From the NCBI RefSeq assembly GCF_009720725.1, contig NZ_WNKT01000006.1, positions 62,001 to 126,000 of the forward strand: a stretch of 64,000 bases of DNA, in the 5' to 3' direction. Position 1 is the stretch's first letter. Each line of letters begins with the position of its first letter. The notes beneath the pieces were generated by a model. It was not told the origin of the DNA, made no database searches, and saw nothing but the letters and a program-made list of their open reading frames with translations. Position numbers and translations under genes: made by a program. Shown here one piece after another: positions 1 to 10,938 of the stretch. Source of the DNA: Allochromatium palmeri (GTDB lineage: Bacteria > Pseudomonadota > Gammaproteobacteria > Chromatiales > Chromatiaceae).

Positions 1-1153
<1,153 letters not shown>

Positions 1154-1202
1154 CTAAACTCCATATATTCCAGCAATCTGGCCACTTGATCGAGAGTGAT
1201 TT

Positions 1203-1691
1203 ATGAAGATTCGAGCCTCCCGTAAAACCCTGTCCCCTCTGGCATTCGTCAGCGTCTCGCTGCTGGTATTGACGACGCTAACCGGCTGCGCGAGCCGTGG
1301 GCGTGACGATGGACTCAGTGGGCGTCGCGCCGAGCTGGTCGACAACGGCCTGGCGCAGATCGGAACGCGCTATCTCTATGGTGGCGAATCGCCTAAAGAG
1401 GGCTTCGATTGCAGCGGTCTGACGCAGTACGCCCATTCTCAGGCCGGGCTGGCAATTCCGCGCACCGCCGCTGCTCAGCACCGGGCCGCACGGCCCGTGG
1501 CCCGCCGTCGACTGCAACCGGGCGACATGGTGTTCTTCAAGACCGGACCCAATTCTAATCATGTCGGCCTCATGATCGATGGCAAACGCTTCGTCCATGC
1601 CTCGACCTCGCGCAGCCGGGTGCGCATCGATTATCTTGACACCCCCTACTGGAACAGGCATTACGTCGGCGCGGGAACCTATCTGCGTTGA
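1203..1691 (+). CDS. NlpC/P60 family lipoprotein, probable peptidoglycan endopeptidase
   Basis: A 162-aa exported lipoprotein. The signal peptide ends in a lipobox (LTGC, Cys at about residue 29), so it is predicted to be anchored in a membrane. The NlpC/P60 domain covers about residues 45-160, with the catalytic Cys in GFDCSGLTQYAH and the catalytic His in HVGLMIDGKRFVHAS. The family cleaves stem-peptide bonds in murein, for example Spr/MepS and NlpC of E. coli. It is a single-gene unit behind its own promoter (1121-1148) and divergent from trxB. The catalytic class is clear, but the exact bond cleaved cannot be read from the sequence. Confidence 0.9.
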   Translation: MKIRASRKTLSPLAFVSVSLLVLTTLTGCASRGRDDGLSGRRAELVDNGLAQIGTRYLYGGESPKEGFDCSGLTQYAHSQAGLAIPRTAAAQHRAARPVARRRLQPGDMVFFKTGPNSNHVGLMIDGKRFVHASTSRSRVRIDYLDTPYWNRHYVGAGTYLR

Positions 1692-1950
1692 CGGCGTCGA
1701 ATGGCGCGTCCACAAAGACGATCGAGGCGCCGCCCCCATTGACAAAGATCAGGGCGGATCGGGTGCCAGGCACGGACAATCGTGCTGCTCAAAGGCACCG
1801 AGCCACACCACTGTATGCACGGTCCTGTCGTGGATACGGCTTTAAACGGCTCGCCTTTTCGGGCCGCCTGTAGGAAAATGCCAAACGGCTTCCGGTACTG
1901 GACCGGGAGTGTCGGAATCACCACACCATATTCTGCTAGGAGTGACATTC

Positions 1951-2319
1951 ATGTCCGATAAGCCAATCAGCAAGAGCCGTCGTGACGCTGTCAAAGTGAT
2001 GCTGGGCACCGCCGCCGCCATCCCGATGATCAACCTGGCCGGTTTCGGCACTGCCCGTGCCTCCGCTCCCGCCAATGCCGTAGCCGCAGACGATCCGACC
2101 GCGGTCGCTCTCAAGTACCACGCCAATGCCGCTGAGTCCGAGCGTGTTGCCGCCGCCCGTCCTGGTCTGCCGCCCGAGCAGCAGCACTGTGCCAACTGCC
2201 AGTTCATGCAGGCTGATGCAGCCGGTGCGACCGATGAGTGGAAGGGCTGCCAGCTTTTCCCCGGCAAGCTGATCAACGTCAACGGCTGGTGCGCTTCCTG
2301 GACCCTGAAGGCCGGCTGA
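1951..2319 (+). CDS. hip: High-potential iron-sulfur protein (HiPIP) precursor
   Basis: A 122-aa precursor of a periplasmic 4Fe-4S electron carrier that donates electrons to the photosynthetic reaction centre in purple sulfur bacteria. The start at 1951 has AGGAGTGA upstream; an earlier in-frame start at 1909 would add 14 residues and lacks support. The N-terminus is a twin-arginine signal (KSRRDAVKV, then a hydrophobic stretch and ARASA), giving an 85-aa mature protein. The four cluster cysteines follow C-x2-C-x16-C-x13-C in [18 protein letters not shown] and NGWCASW. From memory, the mature sequence is close to Allochromatium vinosum HiPIP but not identical. It is monocistronic with a strong terminator at 2346-2371. 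Confidence 0.97.
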   Translation: MSDKPISKSRRDAVKVMLGTAAAIPMINLAGFGTARASAPANAVAADDPTAVALKYHANAAESERVAAARPGLPPEQQHCANCQFMQADAAGATDEWKGCQLFPGKLINVNGWCASWTLKAG

Positions 2320-2345
2320 TCACCACCGCCTGCGTGGTTCGGATG

Positions 2346-2371
2346 AAACGGGGCCATTGGCCCCGTTTTTC
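2346..2371 (+). terminator. Rho-independent terminator of hip
   Basis: A 10-bp stem (AAACGGGGCC / GGCCCCGTTT) with an ATT loop runs straight into a T-tract 27 nt after the hip stop codon. It matches a strong intrinsic terminator, as expected for an abundant electron carrier. Confidence 0.92.
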
Positions 2372-2417
2372 GTTCATAATCACGCAACGATCTTCAGTCT
2401 CTCCAGGGTTGTTCGTC

Positions 2418-3263
2418 ATGTCATCCGAAGGCTCCAGCGAGTTCGCTAATGCCCGTCCTTACAAAGGCTTGAGCGAAAATAGGCGCACGGCGCAGGTACG
2501 CTGGCGGCTCGTTTTTCTCAGAGCCATCATCTGGGGCCTGATCGGGATAATCTACGCTCCCTTGTTCATTGGATTGCTGTCACTGGCGCGCGGAGCCGAA
2601 CTGGGCGGATTCTCATACGTCCTAGCCGCCTCACTGGCCGGCGGAGCAGGAGCCGTACTCTATGGCGCGCGTGAACTGGCCCTGATCAGCACCGGCATCG
2701 GTGCGGTGGCGGGCGTGGTGCTGCTCATCCTGATGCCTGGTCAGGCCACCCTGACCAACGCGGTCGTGATCGCCTCGGTCCTGGCGGCCACGGTCGGTTT
2801 GACGCTCTCATTCCCTCGTCGCTGCACCCGGCACGTTCCAGGTAAACTCCTGGCCGGACTCGTGACGGGAGCCTTCGTCGGCGCCGTGCTGGCTATCGCC
2901 GAACCCCTGCATTCGGCGTCGTTTTCGACCTTCTCCATCCTGCTCTTCCTGGCGAGCGTGAATGGCATCCTCTATGTCGGAACCGTGCGTGGCTGGATTC
3001 TGCTGTCGCGCCGGATTGGGCTGGAGTCGCGTCCCTGTGATTTGATCGAAGCCACGACCATGGCGATCCTGGCGGCTGTCGCGGCCGGTAGCGTCTGGAT
3101 GGTGGTCGCACCGCTTATGGGGCTCGATCCAGGGTTTTGGCAGTTGGCCAGTCTTTCGATGCATGATGAAATTCCGTCGGCCTTCATGGGCGGATTGCTC
3201 GGTGGCGCCATGACGGGCCTGCTGCTTGAACTCTTCCGCTTTCCCTGGGTCCATGACGTCTGA
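2418..3263 (+). CDS. Unknown integral membrane protein
   Basis: Family not recognised. The frame is open from 2238, but that part overlaps hip and its terminator, so the ATG at 2418 is preferred (281 aa). After about 35 polar residues there are six to eight hydrophobic segments, for example AIIWGLIGIIYAPLFIGLL, the VLAASLAGGAGAVL region, TGIGAVAGVVLLILM, AVVIASVLAATVGLTLSF and MAILAAVAAGSVWMVVAP, which fits an inner-membrane protein. No transporter signature or catalytic motif is visible. It lies alone between hip and rlmE, all on the plus strand. Confidence 0.75.
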   Translation: MSSEGSSEFANARPYKGLSENRRTAQVRWRLVFLRAIIWGLIGIIYAPLFIGLLSLARGAELGGFSYVLAASLAGGAGAVLYGARELALISTGIGAVAGVVLLILMPGQATLTNAVVIASVLAATVGLTLSFPRRCTRHVPGKLLAGLVTGAFVGAVLAIAEPLHSASFSTFSILLFLASVNGILYVGTVRGWILLSRRIGLESRPCDLIEATTMAILAAVAAGSVWMVVAPLMGLDPGFWQLASLSMHDEIPSAFMGGLLGGAMTGLLLELFRFPWVHDV

Positions 3264-3381
3264 GAGCCGCGCCTCCGCGCCCGCGAGTCGATCATGATGG
3301 GGACTCTTGTGTTAGGCTTTGTGGCCCGCCACTCGCCCTGGGTGGTCATAGATCCGTTTTGGTCAAATCCTCGTCAACCGC

Positions 3382-4002
3382 ATGTCACGCAGCAAATCCA
3401 GCCGCCGCTGGCTCGACCGGCACCTCAACGACCCATACGTCAAGCGCGTTCAGGTCGACGGCTATCGTTCGCGAGCCGCCTATAAACTGCTGGAGATCCA
3501 GGAAAAAGACCTCATTCTCAAGCCAGGGATGCGCGTCGTCGATCTGGGCGCCGCCCCCGGAAGTTGGTCGCAGATCGCACAGCGGCTCGTCGGCCCCAAG
3601 GGGCGCGTGGTGGCCCTGGACATCCTGCCGATGGAGCCATTACGAGACGTCGTCGTGCTTGAGGGCGATTTTCGCGAGGAGACGGTTCTGGACCAACTGC
3701 GCGCGGCGCTCGGCGAGGCGCCGCTGGATGTGGTGCTTTCGGATATGGCCCCCAATATCACTGGGACGTCGGTCGTGGATCAGACGCGCGTCATGTATCT
3801 GGTCGAGCTGGCCTTAGAGCTGGCGCGCGCGCATCTGAAGCCGGGCGGCACCCTGGTGACCAAGGTTTTCCAGGGCGCGGGCTTCGACGACTATGTGCGC
3901 GAGCTGCGTGCGAGCTTCAAGCAGGTCGCTACACGTAAGCCCAAGTCTTCGCGTCCGGAGAGTCGCGAGGTGTTTCTGGTGGCCAAGGGCTTTCGGCCCT
4001 AG
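3382..4002 (+). CDS. rlmE: 23S rRNA 2'-O-ribose U2552 methyltransferase
   Basis: RlmE (FtsJ/RrmJ) methylates U2552 of 23S rRNA in the A loop, using SAM, on the 50S subunit. At 206 aa it matches the E. coli enzyme in length. The SAM-binding motif I is VVDLGAAPGSWSQ, the conserved DMAPN segment is present, and the catalytic K-D-K-E set is represented by the early RAAYKLLE lysine, DMAPN, TKVFQG and the late PESREVFLVAKGF region. It sits directly before ftsH, the same order as in E. coli. Confidence 0.95.
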   Translation: MSRSKSSRRWLDRHLNDPYVKRVQVDGYRSRAAYKLLEIQEKDLILKPGMRVVDLGAAPGSWSQIAQRLVGPKGRVVALDILPMEPLRDVVVLEGDFREETVLDQLRAALGEAPLDVVLSDMAPNITGTSVVDQTRVMYLVELALELARAHLKPGGTLVTKVFQGAGFDDYVRELRASFKQVATRKPKSSRPESREVFLVAKGFRP

Positions 4003-4055
4003 AATCCATGAATCGAGTTGTTTTCTAGCGTTTTACCGTTCAGGGGTCGCGAATC

Positions 4056-5984
<1,929 letters not shown>

Positions 5985-5987
5985 GTC

Positions 5988-7322
5988 ATGCGTCGATATT
6001 TTGGCACTGACGGCATCCGTGGACGGGTCGGCCAGGGGCATATCACGCCCGATTTCGTCCTCAAGCTCGGCTGGGCCGCCGGGCGTGTGCTGGGTAATGG
6101 CCGCGGCAAGATCCTGATCGGCAAGGACACCCGGATCTCGGGCTATATGTTTGAGTCGGCGCTGGAGGCCGGCTTGGTCGCTGCCGGGGTCGACATCCGG
6201 TTGCTCGGGCCTATGACCACACCCGGCGTGGCCTATCTGACGCGCACCTTCCGCGCCAGCGCGGGCATCGTCATCACCGCCTCGCACAATCCGTTCGAAG
6301 ACAACGGCATCAAGTTCTTCTCCGCTGATGGCGACAAGCTGCCCGACGAGGTGGAACTGGCGATCGAGGCCGAACTCGACCAGCCGATCCGCACGGTTGA
6401 ATCGAGCGCGCTCGGCAAGGTCAAGCGCATCGAAGACGCCAACGGGCGCTATATCGAGTTCTGCAAGAGCACCATCCCGGCGAGTATGAACTTCCGGGGG
6501 CTGAAGATCGTGGTCGACTGCGCCAATGGCGCGACCTACAACACCGCGCCCTTCGTCTTCGAGGAACTGGGCGCCAGCGTCGTGCGCCTCGGCACCGAAC
6601 CGGACGGCTTCAACATCAACCACGGTGTTGGCTCGACCGAGCCGGGCACGCTGCGCGAGGCCGTAGTCCGCGAGGAAGCCGATCTCGGCATCGCCTTCGA
6701 CGGCGATGGCGATCGCGTGCTCATGGTCGACTCACGCGGCCACCTGATCGACGGCGACCAGTTGCTCTATCTGATCGCCAAGTCGCGCCTGCTCACGGGC
6801 GCCATGCGCGGCGAGGTCGTGGGCACTCTGATGAGCAATCTCGGTTTCGAGCACGCGCTCAAGCGGCTCGGCATCGGTTTTGCCCGCACCAAGGTCGGAG
6901 ACCGCTACATCATGGAGCGGCTCAAGGCCAGCGATGGCATCCTTGGTGGCGAACCCTCGGGACACATCATCTGCCGCGACCGCACCACGACCGGCGACGG
7001 CATCGTCTCCGCGCTCCAGGTGCTCGCCGCGCTCGATCGGCTCGGCACCCGGCTCGATGACATCGGCAGCGAGGTCGAACTCTATCCGCAGGTGCTCATC
7101 AATGTACGTCTCGACGCGCCGCGTGACGTGCTGAGCCTGCCCGAGGTCCAGGACGCCGCGGCCAGCGCCGAGCGCGAACTGGCCGGGCGCGGACGGGTGC
7201 TGCTGCGTCCATCCGGCACCGAACCCCTGGTGCGCGTCATGGTCGAGGGCAGCGACCGCCCACAGGTCGAACAGCTCGCCGAACAGCTCGCCGAGGTCGT
7301 GCGCGCTCAACTTACCGCTTGA
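5988..7322 (+). CDS. glmM: Phosphoglucosamine mutase
   Basis: Converts glucosamine-6-phosphate to glucosamine-1-phosphate for UDP-GlcNAc, and hence murein and LPS. It is 444 aa, the normal family length. The start is [12 protein letters not shown]; the phosphoserine site is in [15 protein letters not shown], the metal-binding loop is DGDGDR, the sugar-binding loop is GGEPSGH, and the C-terminal phosphate loop is [15 protein letters not shown]. It begins 3 nt after ftsH, so the two are probably co-transcribed and translationally coupled. Confidence 0.96.
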   Translation: MRRYFGTDGIRGRVGQGHITPDFVLKLGWAAGRVLGNGRGKILIGKDTRISGYMFESALEAGLVAAGVDIRLLGPMTTPGVAYLTRTFRASAGIVITASHNPFEDNGIKFFSADGDKLPDEVELAIEAELDQPIRTVESSALGKVKRIEDANGRYIEFCKSTIPASMNFRGLKIVVDCANGATYNTAPFVFEELGASVVRLGTEPDGFNINHGVGSTEPGTLREAVVREEADLGIAFDGDGDRVLMVDSRGHLIDGDQLLYLIAKSRLLTGAMRGEVVGTLMSNLGFEHALKRLGIGFARTKVGDRYIMERLKASDGILGGEPSGHIICRDRTTTGDGIVSALQVLAALDRLGTRLDDIGSEVELYPQVLINVRLDAPRDVLSLPEVQDAAASAERELAGRGRVLLRPSGTEPLVRVMVEGSDRPQVEQLAEQLAEVVRAQLTA

Positions 7323-7340
7323 TATCGTTTCGGAACCATC

Positions 7341-7778
7341 GTGGCTATCGTCAGAAAAAGCGCTCTGGTGCCCTATTCGGCATCCCGCATGTTCGATCTC
7401 GTCTATGACGTCACGTCCTATCCGCAATTTCTGCCCTGGTGTGACAGCGCCAGCGTGATTTCCGAGACCGATGAGAAAATCTGCGGTCAGATCGGCGTGC
7501 ATCGGATGGGGATTCGACAGACCTTCAGCACCTGCAATCGCTTCGAGCGCGATCGTCTGATGCATATCGATCTGCTCGACGGGCCCTTTCGCAAGCTGGT
7601 CGGCGCCTGGCGCTTTACGCCGCTGCGCGAGAATGCCTCCAAGGTCGAGCTGGAGCTGGAGTTCGAGTTCTCGGGGCGGCTGATCGACAAGGCCTTCGGC
7701 GGCGTTTTCCATCAGATCGCCAACACGCTGGTAGACGCTTTCTGCAAGCGCGCCGAAGAGGTCTACGAGCGTGACTGA
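7341..7778 (+). CDS. ratA: RatA/COQ10-like START-domain protein
   Basis: A 145-aa polyketide-cyclase/START-fold protein of the RatA (YfjG)/Coq10 group. The conserved segments YDVTSYPQFLPWC and GPFRKLVGAWRF mark the family. E. coli RatA has been reported to bind 50S subunits, while Coq10 homologues bind ubiquinone, so the function here is open. GTG start at 7341. It overlaps rnfH by 8 nt, the usual ratA-rnfH pairing, although the smpB gene often found nearby is not in this window. Confidence 0.9.
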   Translation: MAIVRKSALVPYSASRMFDLVYDVTSYPQFLPWCDSASVISETDEKICGQIGVHRMGIRQTFSTCNRFERDRLMHIDLLDGPFRKLVGAWRFTPLRENASKVELELEFEFSGRLIDKAFGGVFHQIANTLVDAFCKRAEEVYERD

Positions 7779-8046
7779 GTATCTCCAGGTGTCGGTGGCC
7801 TATGTCGGTACGGATGGACAGGCGCTGCGTGCACTGGAAGTCAGAACCGGCACCAGTGTCCGCGAGGTCATCGAGCAATGTGGTCTCCTGGACCAGTTCC
7901 AGGAGATCGACCTCGACACCAACAAAGTCGGCATCTTCGGCAAGCTGGCCAAGCTGGAGCAGGCCGTCGAGGAGGGTGATCGGATCGAGATCTATCGCCC
8001 CCTGATCGCTGATCCCAAGACGGCGCGCAAGCGACGCGCCGCCTGA
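7771..8046 (+). CDS. rnfH: RnfH family ubiquitin-like protein
   Basis: A small 91-aa beta-grasp protein of the RnfH family (formerly UPF0125). Recognisable segments are VSVAYVGTDGQ, GIFGKLAKLEQ and GDRIEIYRPLIADPK, and the tail is basic. Its role is not settled; the name comes from an rnf cluster association. GTG start at 7771 inside the end of ratA, so it is translationally coupled. It ends 12 nt before the convergent znuA-like gene. Confidence 0.9.
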   Translation: MTEYLQVSVAYVGTDGQALRALEVRTGTSVREVIEQCGLLDQFQEIDLDTNKVGIFGKLAKLEQAVEEGDRIEIYRPLIADPKTARKRRAA

Positions 8047-8058
8047 TCCAAAGACCGC

Positions 8059-8937
8059 CTACTCGTCGGCGGTTGTCAGCACTCGGGTGAGGTGGCGGAT
8101 GGTGCCGACATAGTCGGCGGCCAGCGTATCGACGACCTCCACCCGTCCATCGATCTCCTGGGCGACCTGCTCGGCGGCCTTGGTCGACAGTTGAGGCTGG
8201 ACGAGGATGACCCGCACATCCTCGCGTCGCGCCTGATCGATCAGGGCCGCCAGCCGTCGCGGCCCCGGCTCCTTGCCCTCGGACTGGATGGGGATCTGGG
8301 TCAGGCCATAGGTATCGGCGAAGTAGCCCCAGGACGGATGGTAGACCATGAAACGACGGTGCTTCAGCGTGTCGAGTGTGGAGCGGGTGTCGGCGTCCAG
8401 ACGCTTCAGCTCGGCGACGAAGTCGGCCAGCCGCGCCTCGTACCCGGCGGCCTGCTCCGGGTCGAGTTCACTCAGCGTCCCGGCGATGCGTTCCGCCATG
8501 CCGATCACGAGCGGCGGGCTGGTCCAGATGTGCGGATCCTGCGCCGTGTCGGATGCCTCGTGATGATCCGGCCCCGCTCCGTGCTCATGCGGGTGTGCTT
8601 CGAGACGACGCCGTGAGACTCCTTCGCTGAGATCCACTACTCGGATATCCGGATTCACGGCCCGGATCCGCTTCATCCAAGCCGCTTCCATCGGCAGCCC
8701 GATCCCAAAGTAGACATCAGCCTCGGCCAGCCGCGCGATCTGACCGGGTGTCGGCTCATAGGTGTGCGGATTCGAACCGGTGCCGACGAGTGCCTCGACC
8801 TGTACCTGCGTTCCCGCAACCCGCTCGACGAAGGTCTGCTGTGGCGGCACAGTGACGAAGACCTGGATCCGGTCGGCGCCCAGCAGGGCAGCGGGCATGC
8901 AGACCAGGACGATGAACGATAGGATTCGCGTTCGCAT
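8059..8937 (-). CDS. ZnuA-like metal ABC transporter substrate-binding protein
   Basis: A 292-aa periplasmic binding protein of the zinc/manganese cluster 9 family (TroA fold). The signal peptide is at residues 1-20. Metal ligands are expected at the His of SNPHTYEPTP, the His of DPHIWTSP and the His in VYHPSWGYFAD, plus a C-terminal acidic residue. A His-rich loop (HPHEHGAGPDHHE) lies before the second ligand, typical of zinc-type members. No permease or ATPase gene is adjacent, so it is an orphan in this window. Metal specificity (Zn or Mn) is inferred from the His-rich loop only. Confidence 0.88.
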   Translation of the reverse strand: MRTRILSFIVLVCMPAALLGADRIQVFVTVPPQQTFVERVAGTQVQVEALVGTGSNPHTYEPTPGQIARLAEADVYFGIGLPMEAAWMKRIRAVNPDIRVVDLSEGVSRRRLEAHPHEHGAGPDHHEASDTAQDPHIWTSPPLVIGMAERIAGTLSELDPEQAAGYEARLADFVAELKRLDADTRSTLDTLKHRRFMVYHPSWGYFADTYGLTQIPIQSEGKEPGPRRLAALIDQARREDVRVILVQPQLSTKAAEQVAQEIDGRVEVVDTLAADYVGTIRHLTRVLTTADE

Positions 8938-9040
8938 GGCTTCCTCGGAGTGGCTCGCGGCCTGGAGTGGATGGGGCGCCGCCGCTTCCTACTGGGTCAA
9001 AATCAGCGTGTTGTTGCGCAGCATCCGCCGTGCGCCGCCT

Positions 9041-9535
9041 TCAATCCTTGGTTTCCAGCCCAAGGCTGTTGAGTCCCTTGCGGACCAGTCCCTCCCGTGG
9101 CTTGTAATCAGGCACCTCAATCAGGATCTGCTCAGGCGTGCTTGCGGCGGCGAGCGACGGGTCGGACCGCAGATCGCCCTCGATACGCACCAGTTGTTCG
9201 CCCTCGAAGTAGAGCGTCAGATCGCGCTGTTCCATCGGCTGATGGCCGCGTTTGATGGTATAGATGTAGTCCCAGCGATTGGTATGGAAGAAGCTGACCA
9301 GCAGCGGCGTGCCCAGTACGAAGTGGGCCTGACGCTTGGTCATGCCGAGTTCGAGCGCATCGACCATCTCCTCGGTGAGGATGTTGCCCTGCTGAACCGT
9401 CATTCTATAGACGAAGGGCAGATTTTCCAGGACCGAGGTCTGCGTCTCGTCCGGTTTGGTGTCGCGCGCGCATCCCGTGGTGACGATCGAGACCATCACG
9501 GCGCCCAGTATTGGAAAACTGAAAATCTTTCGCAT
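9041..9535 (-). CDS. bamE: Outer-membrane assembly lipoprotein BamE
   Basis: Lipoprotein subunit of the BAM complex, which inserts beta-barrel proteins in the outer membrane. It is 164 aa with a lipobox ending at Cys22 (VTTGC). The BamE/SmpA fold is shown by GNILTEEMVDALELGMTK, then the VLGTPLL motif and WDYIYTIKRG. The C-terminal extension (about residues 120-164) is longer than in E. coli BamE (113 aa). It is divergent from fur, the arrangement found in many gammaproteobacteria. Confidence 0.93.
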   Translation of the reverse strand: MRKIFSFPILGAVMVSIVTTGCARDTKPDETQTSVLENLPFVYRMTVQQGNILTEEMVDALELGMTKRQAHFVLGTPLLVSFFHTNRWDYIYTIKRGHQPMEQRDLTLYFEGEQLVRIEGDLRSDPSLAAASTPEQILIEVPDYKPREGLVRKGLNSLGLETKD

Positions 9536-9674
9536 CTTGTCCTGATCACGACTTTGCGCTAAATCAGGGCATCATACCGTAGCGCCGTTCCTGGATCACA
9601 GGGGGCGCTGAGCCAAGTAGCCGAGTGCGATCATCCAGGTCGGTCGTGTCGGGCGCGTTACGTGGAGAATTCAT

Positions 9675-10091
9675 TTGGAAAACGAGCAGATCAAGCAGGC
9701 CGGACTCAAGGTCACGGCGCCGCGCATCAAGATTCTGGGCATTCTCGAGCGCAGCGGCAAGCGTCACATGAGCGCCGAGGACGTCTACAAGGAACTCCTG
9801 AGTCAGGACGAGGAGATTGGTCTGGCCACCGTCTATCGCGTGCTGACCCAGTTCGAGGGCGCCGGCCTCGTCTGTCGTCGCCACTTCGAGAGTGGTCAGT
9901 CGGTCTTCGAACTCAATAACGGCGAACATCACGACCATCTCGTCTGCATCAAGTGCGGCGCGATCGTCGAGTTCCTCGACCCCACGATCGAGACGCGCCA
10001 GAAACGGATCGCCGCCGAGCATCACTTCAAGATCGAGGACCACTCGCTCGTGGTCTATGGCCTCTGCCCGAACTGCCAGGGCACGCGCTGA
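9675..10091 (+). CDS. fur: Ferric uptake regulator Fur
   Basis: A 138-aa iron-responsive repressor. It has an N-terminal winged helix (LKVTAPRIKILGILE, GLATVYRVLTQFEGAG) and a C-terminal dimerisation/metal domain with HHDHLVCIKCG and CPNC for the structural zinc. The start is a TTG at 9675 with GGAGA about 8 nt upstream; no ATG fits the conserved N-terminus. The 139-bp gap to bamE holds both promoters. A Fur box was looked for by eye, with no convincing match. Confidence 0.95.
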   Translation: MENEQIKQAGLKVTAPRIKILGILERSGKRHMSAEDVYKELLSQDEEIGLATVYRVLTQFEGAGLVCRRHFESGQSVFELNNGEHHDHLVCIKCGAIVEFLDPTIETRQKRIAAEHHFKIEDHSLVVYGLCPNCQGTR

Positions 10092-10093
10092 GT

Positions 10094-10408
10094 CTATTTG
10101 CTGACGTCCAGGTATTCGCGCTCGATGGCCGTCTCCAGCGCCTGGGTGCCCTTGACGAGTTCTTCGTAGACCTGGCGCAGCTCTGCGAGCTGCTTGATGT
10201 CGGCCGCACTTGGCAAGCCATTCGGTGTCTTGATGGCGATGTCATAAAGCGCGCGCAGATACTGGGCGCGAGTCTTGGCGACCAGCTCGATCACCGGAGT
10301 GAGGTCGGCGAGCTTGAGTTCCTCGAACAGCGGATTGATGGCTTCGCGATTGATGTCGCGGATCTCGGCGTCGATCGCAATGAGCAGGCGTCGATTCTGG
10401 GTCGTCAT
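10094..10408 (-). CDS. Small hypothetical protein, helical
   Basis: Family not recognised. It is 104 aa, with no signal peptide or membrane segment and a strongly helical composition (IDAEIRDINREAINPLFEEL, then LAELRQVYEELVKGTQALE). It ends 2 nt from the fur stop codon in convergent orientation. Its start at 10408 faces the sigma-54 promoter region of the next gene, so the 220-bp gap probably serves both. Codon use looks like the neighbours. Confidence 0.7.
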   Translation of the reverse strand: MTTQNRRLLIAIDAEIRDINREAINPLFEELKLADLTPVIELVAKTRAQYLRALYDIAIKTPNGLPSAADIKQLAELRQVYEELVKGTQALETAIEREYLDVSK

Positions 10409-10490
10409 CTGGGCGTCCTCGGTGGTTGATCTACGTCTAGGGTCGCTGATCGGTACGGCGACGGGGTTCTGCCGCTTGCCGCCGGGTTGA

Positions 10491-10508
10491 GTGACGGAAA
10501 TCCGTCAC
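10491..10508. promoter_or_regulatory. Inverted repeat, possible enhancer site for a sigma-54 activator
   Basis: Arms GTGACGGA and TCCGTCAC are perfect and separated by AA. The centre lies about 102 bp upstream of the transcription start predicted from the sigma-54 promoter at 10575-10592, which is where enhancer-binding activators usually bind. The arms do not match the NtrC or NifA consensus as remembered. The site could also act on the divergent gene starting at 10408. Confidence 0.5.
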
Positions 10509-10574
10509 ATCATGATCGAAACGCTCGGTTTCCGGCGCCTTTGGGCGTTCAAAGAGTGGCGGATCACAAAATTT

Positions 10575-10592
10575 TTGGCACGGAATTCGCTT
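10575..10592 (+). promoter_or_regulatory. Sigma-54 (RpoN) type promoter
   Basis: The sequence TTGGCACGGAATTCGCTT has the invariant GG (10577-10578) and GC (10589-10590) exactly 10 bp apart, with a perfect TGGCAC -24 element. The -12 element is TCGC rather than TTGC. Transcription would start near 10602, 27 nt before the GTG start codon at 10629. Confidence 0.68.
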
Positions 10593-10628
10593 TGAGTCAA
10601 TCAGGATCTGACTTTCAGGGGAATCGCC

Positions 10629-10904
10629 GTGAACTCGAACACTCCAGCCACTACCGCCTACCAGACTCGCTTGCCCCTGGCCACCGTGCCCGTGATGGAT
10701 CAGGATACCCTGGATCAGGCTGGATGGTCTGGGCTGGCGACACCCCTGGTCGAACCCTCGACTTCTGAGCCGGAGGGGATCGATGCTGCCGGCTATACGG
10801 ATCTCCAGAGCGCGATGGCGCTCGCCGAGCAGATGCGCCAGCTTCTCGATCTCTACCGTGCGCTCTACGGCGAACTCTACCCGCCACTGTATCGCCGCAA
10901 TTGA
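10629..10904 (+). CDS. Small hypothetical protein behind a sigma-54 promoter
   Basis: Family not recognised. It is 91 aa with a GTG start at 10629 preceded by AGGGGAA. The first 55 residues are Pro/Thr/Ser-rich and probably flexible, with short acidic patches. The last 35 residues form a likely amphipathic helix (DLQSAMALAEQMRQLLDLYR) ending in a Tyr/Leu-rich tail. No signal peptide or membrane segment is seen. It is monocistronic, followed by the convergent mfd gene. The sigma-54 promoter and the upstream inverted repeat suggest conditional expression. Confidence 0.65.
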   Translation: MNSNTPATTAYQTRLPLATVPVMDQDTLDQAGWSGLATPLVEPSTSEPEGIDAAGYTDLQSAMALAEQMRQLLDLYRALYGELYPPLYRRN

Positions 10905-10938
10905 ACCGCCTCCAGCCTGTGCGCGTGACCACCGTCCA

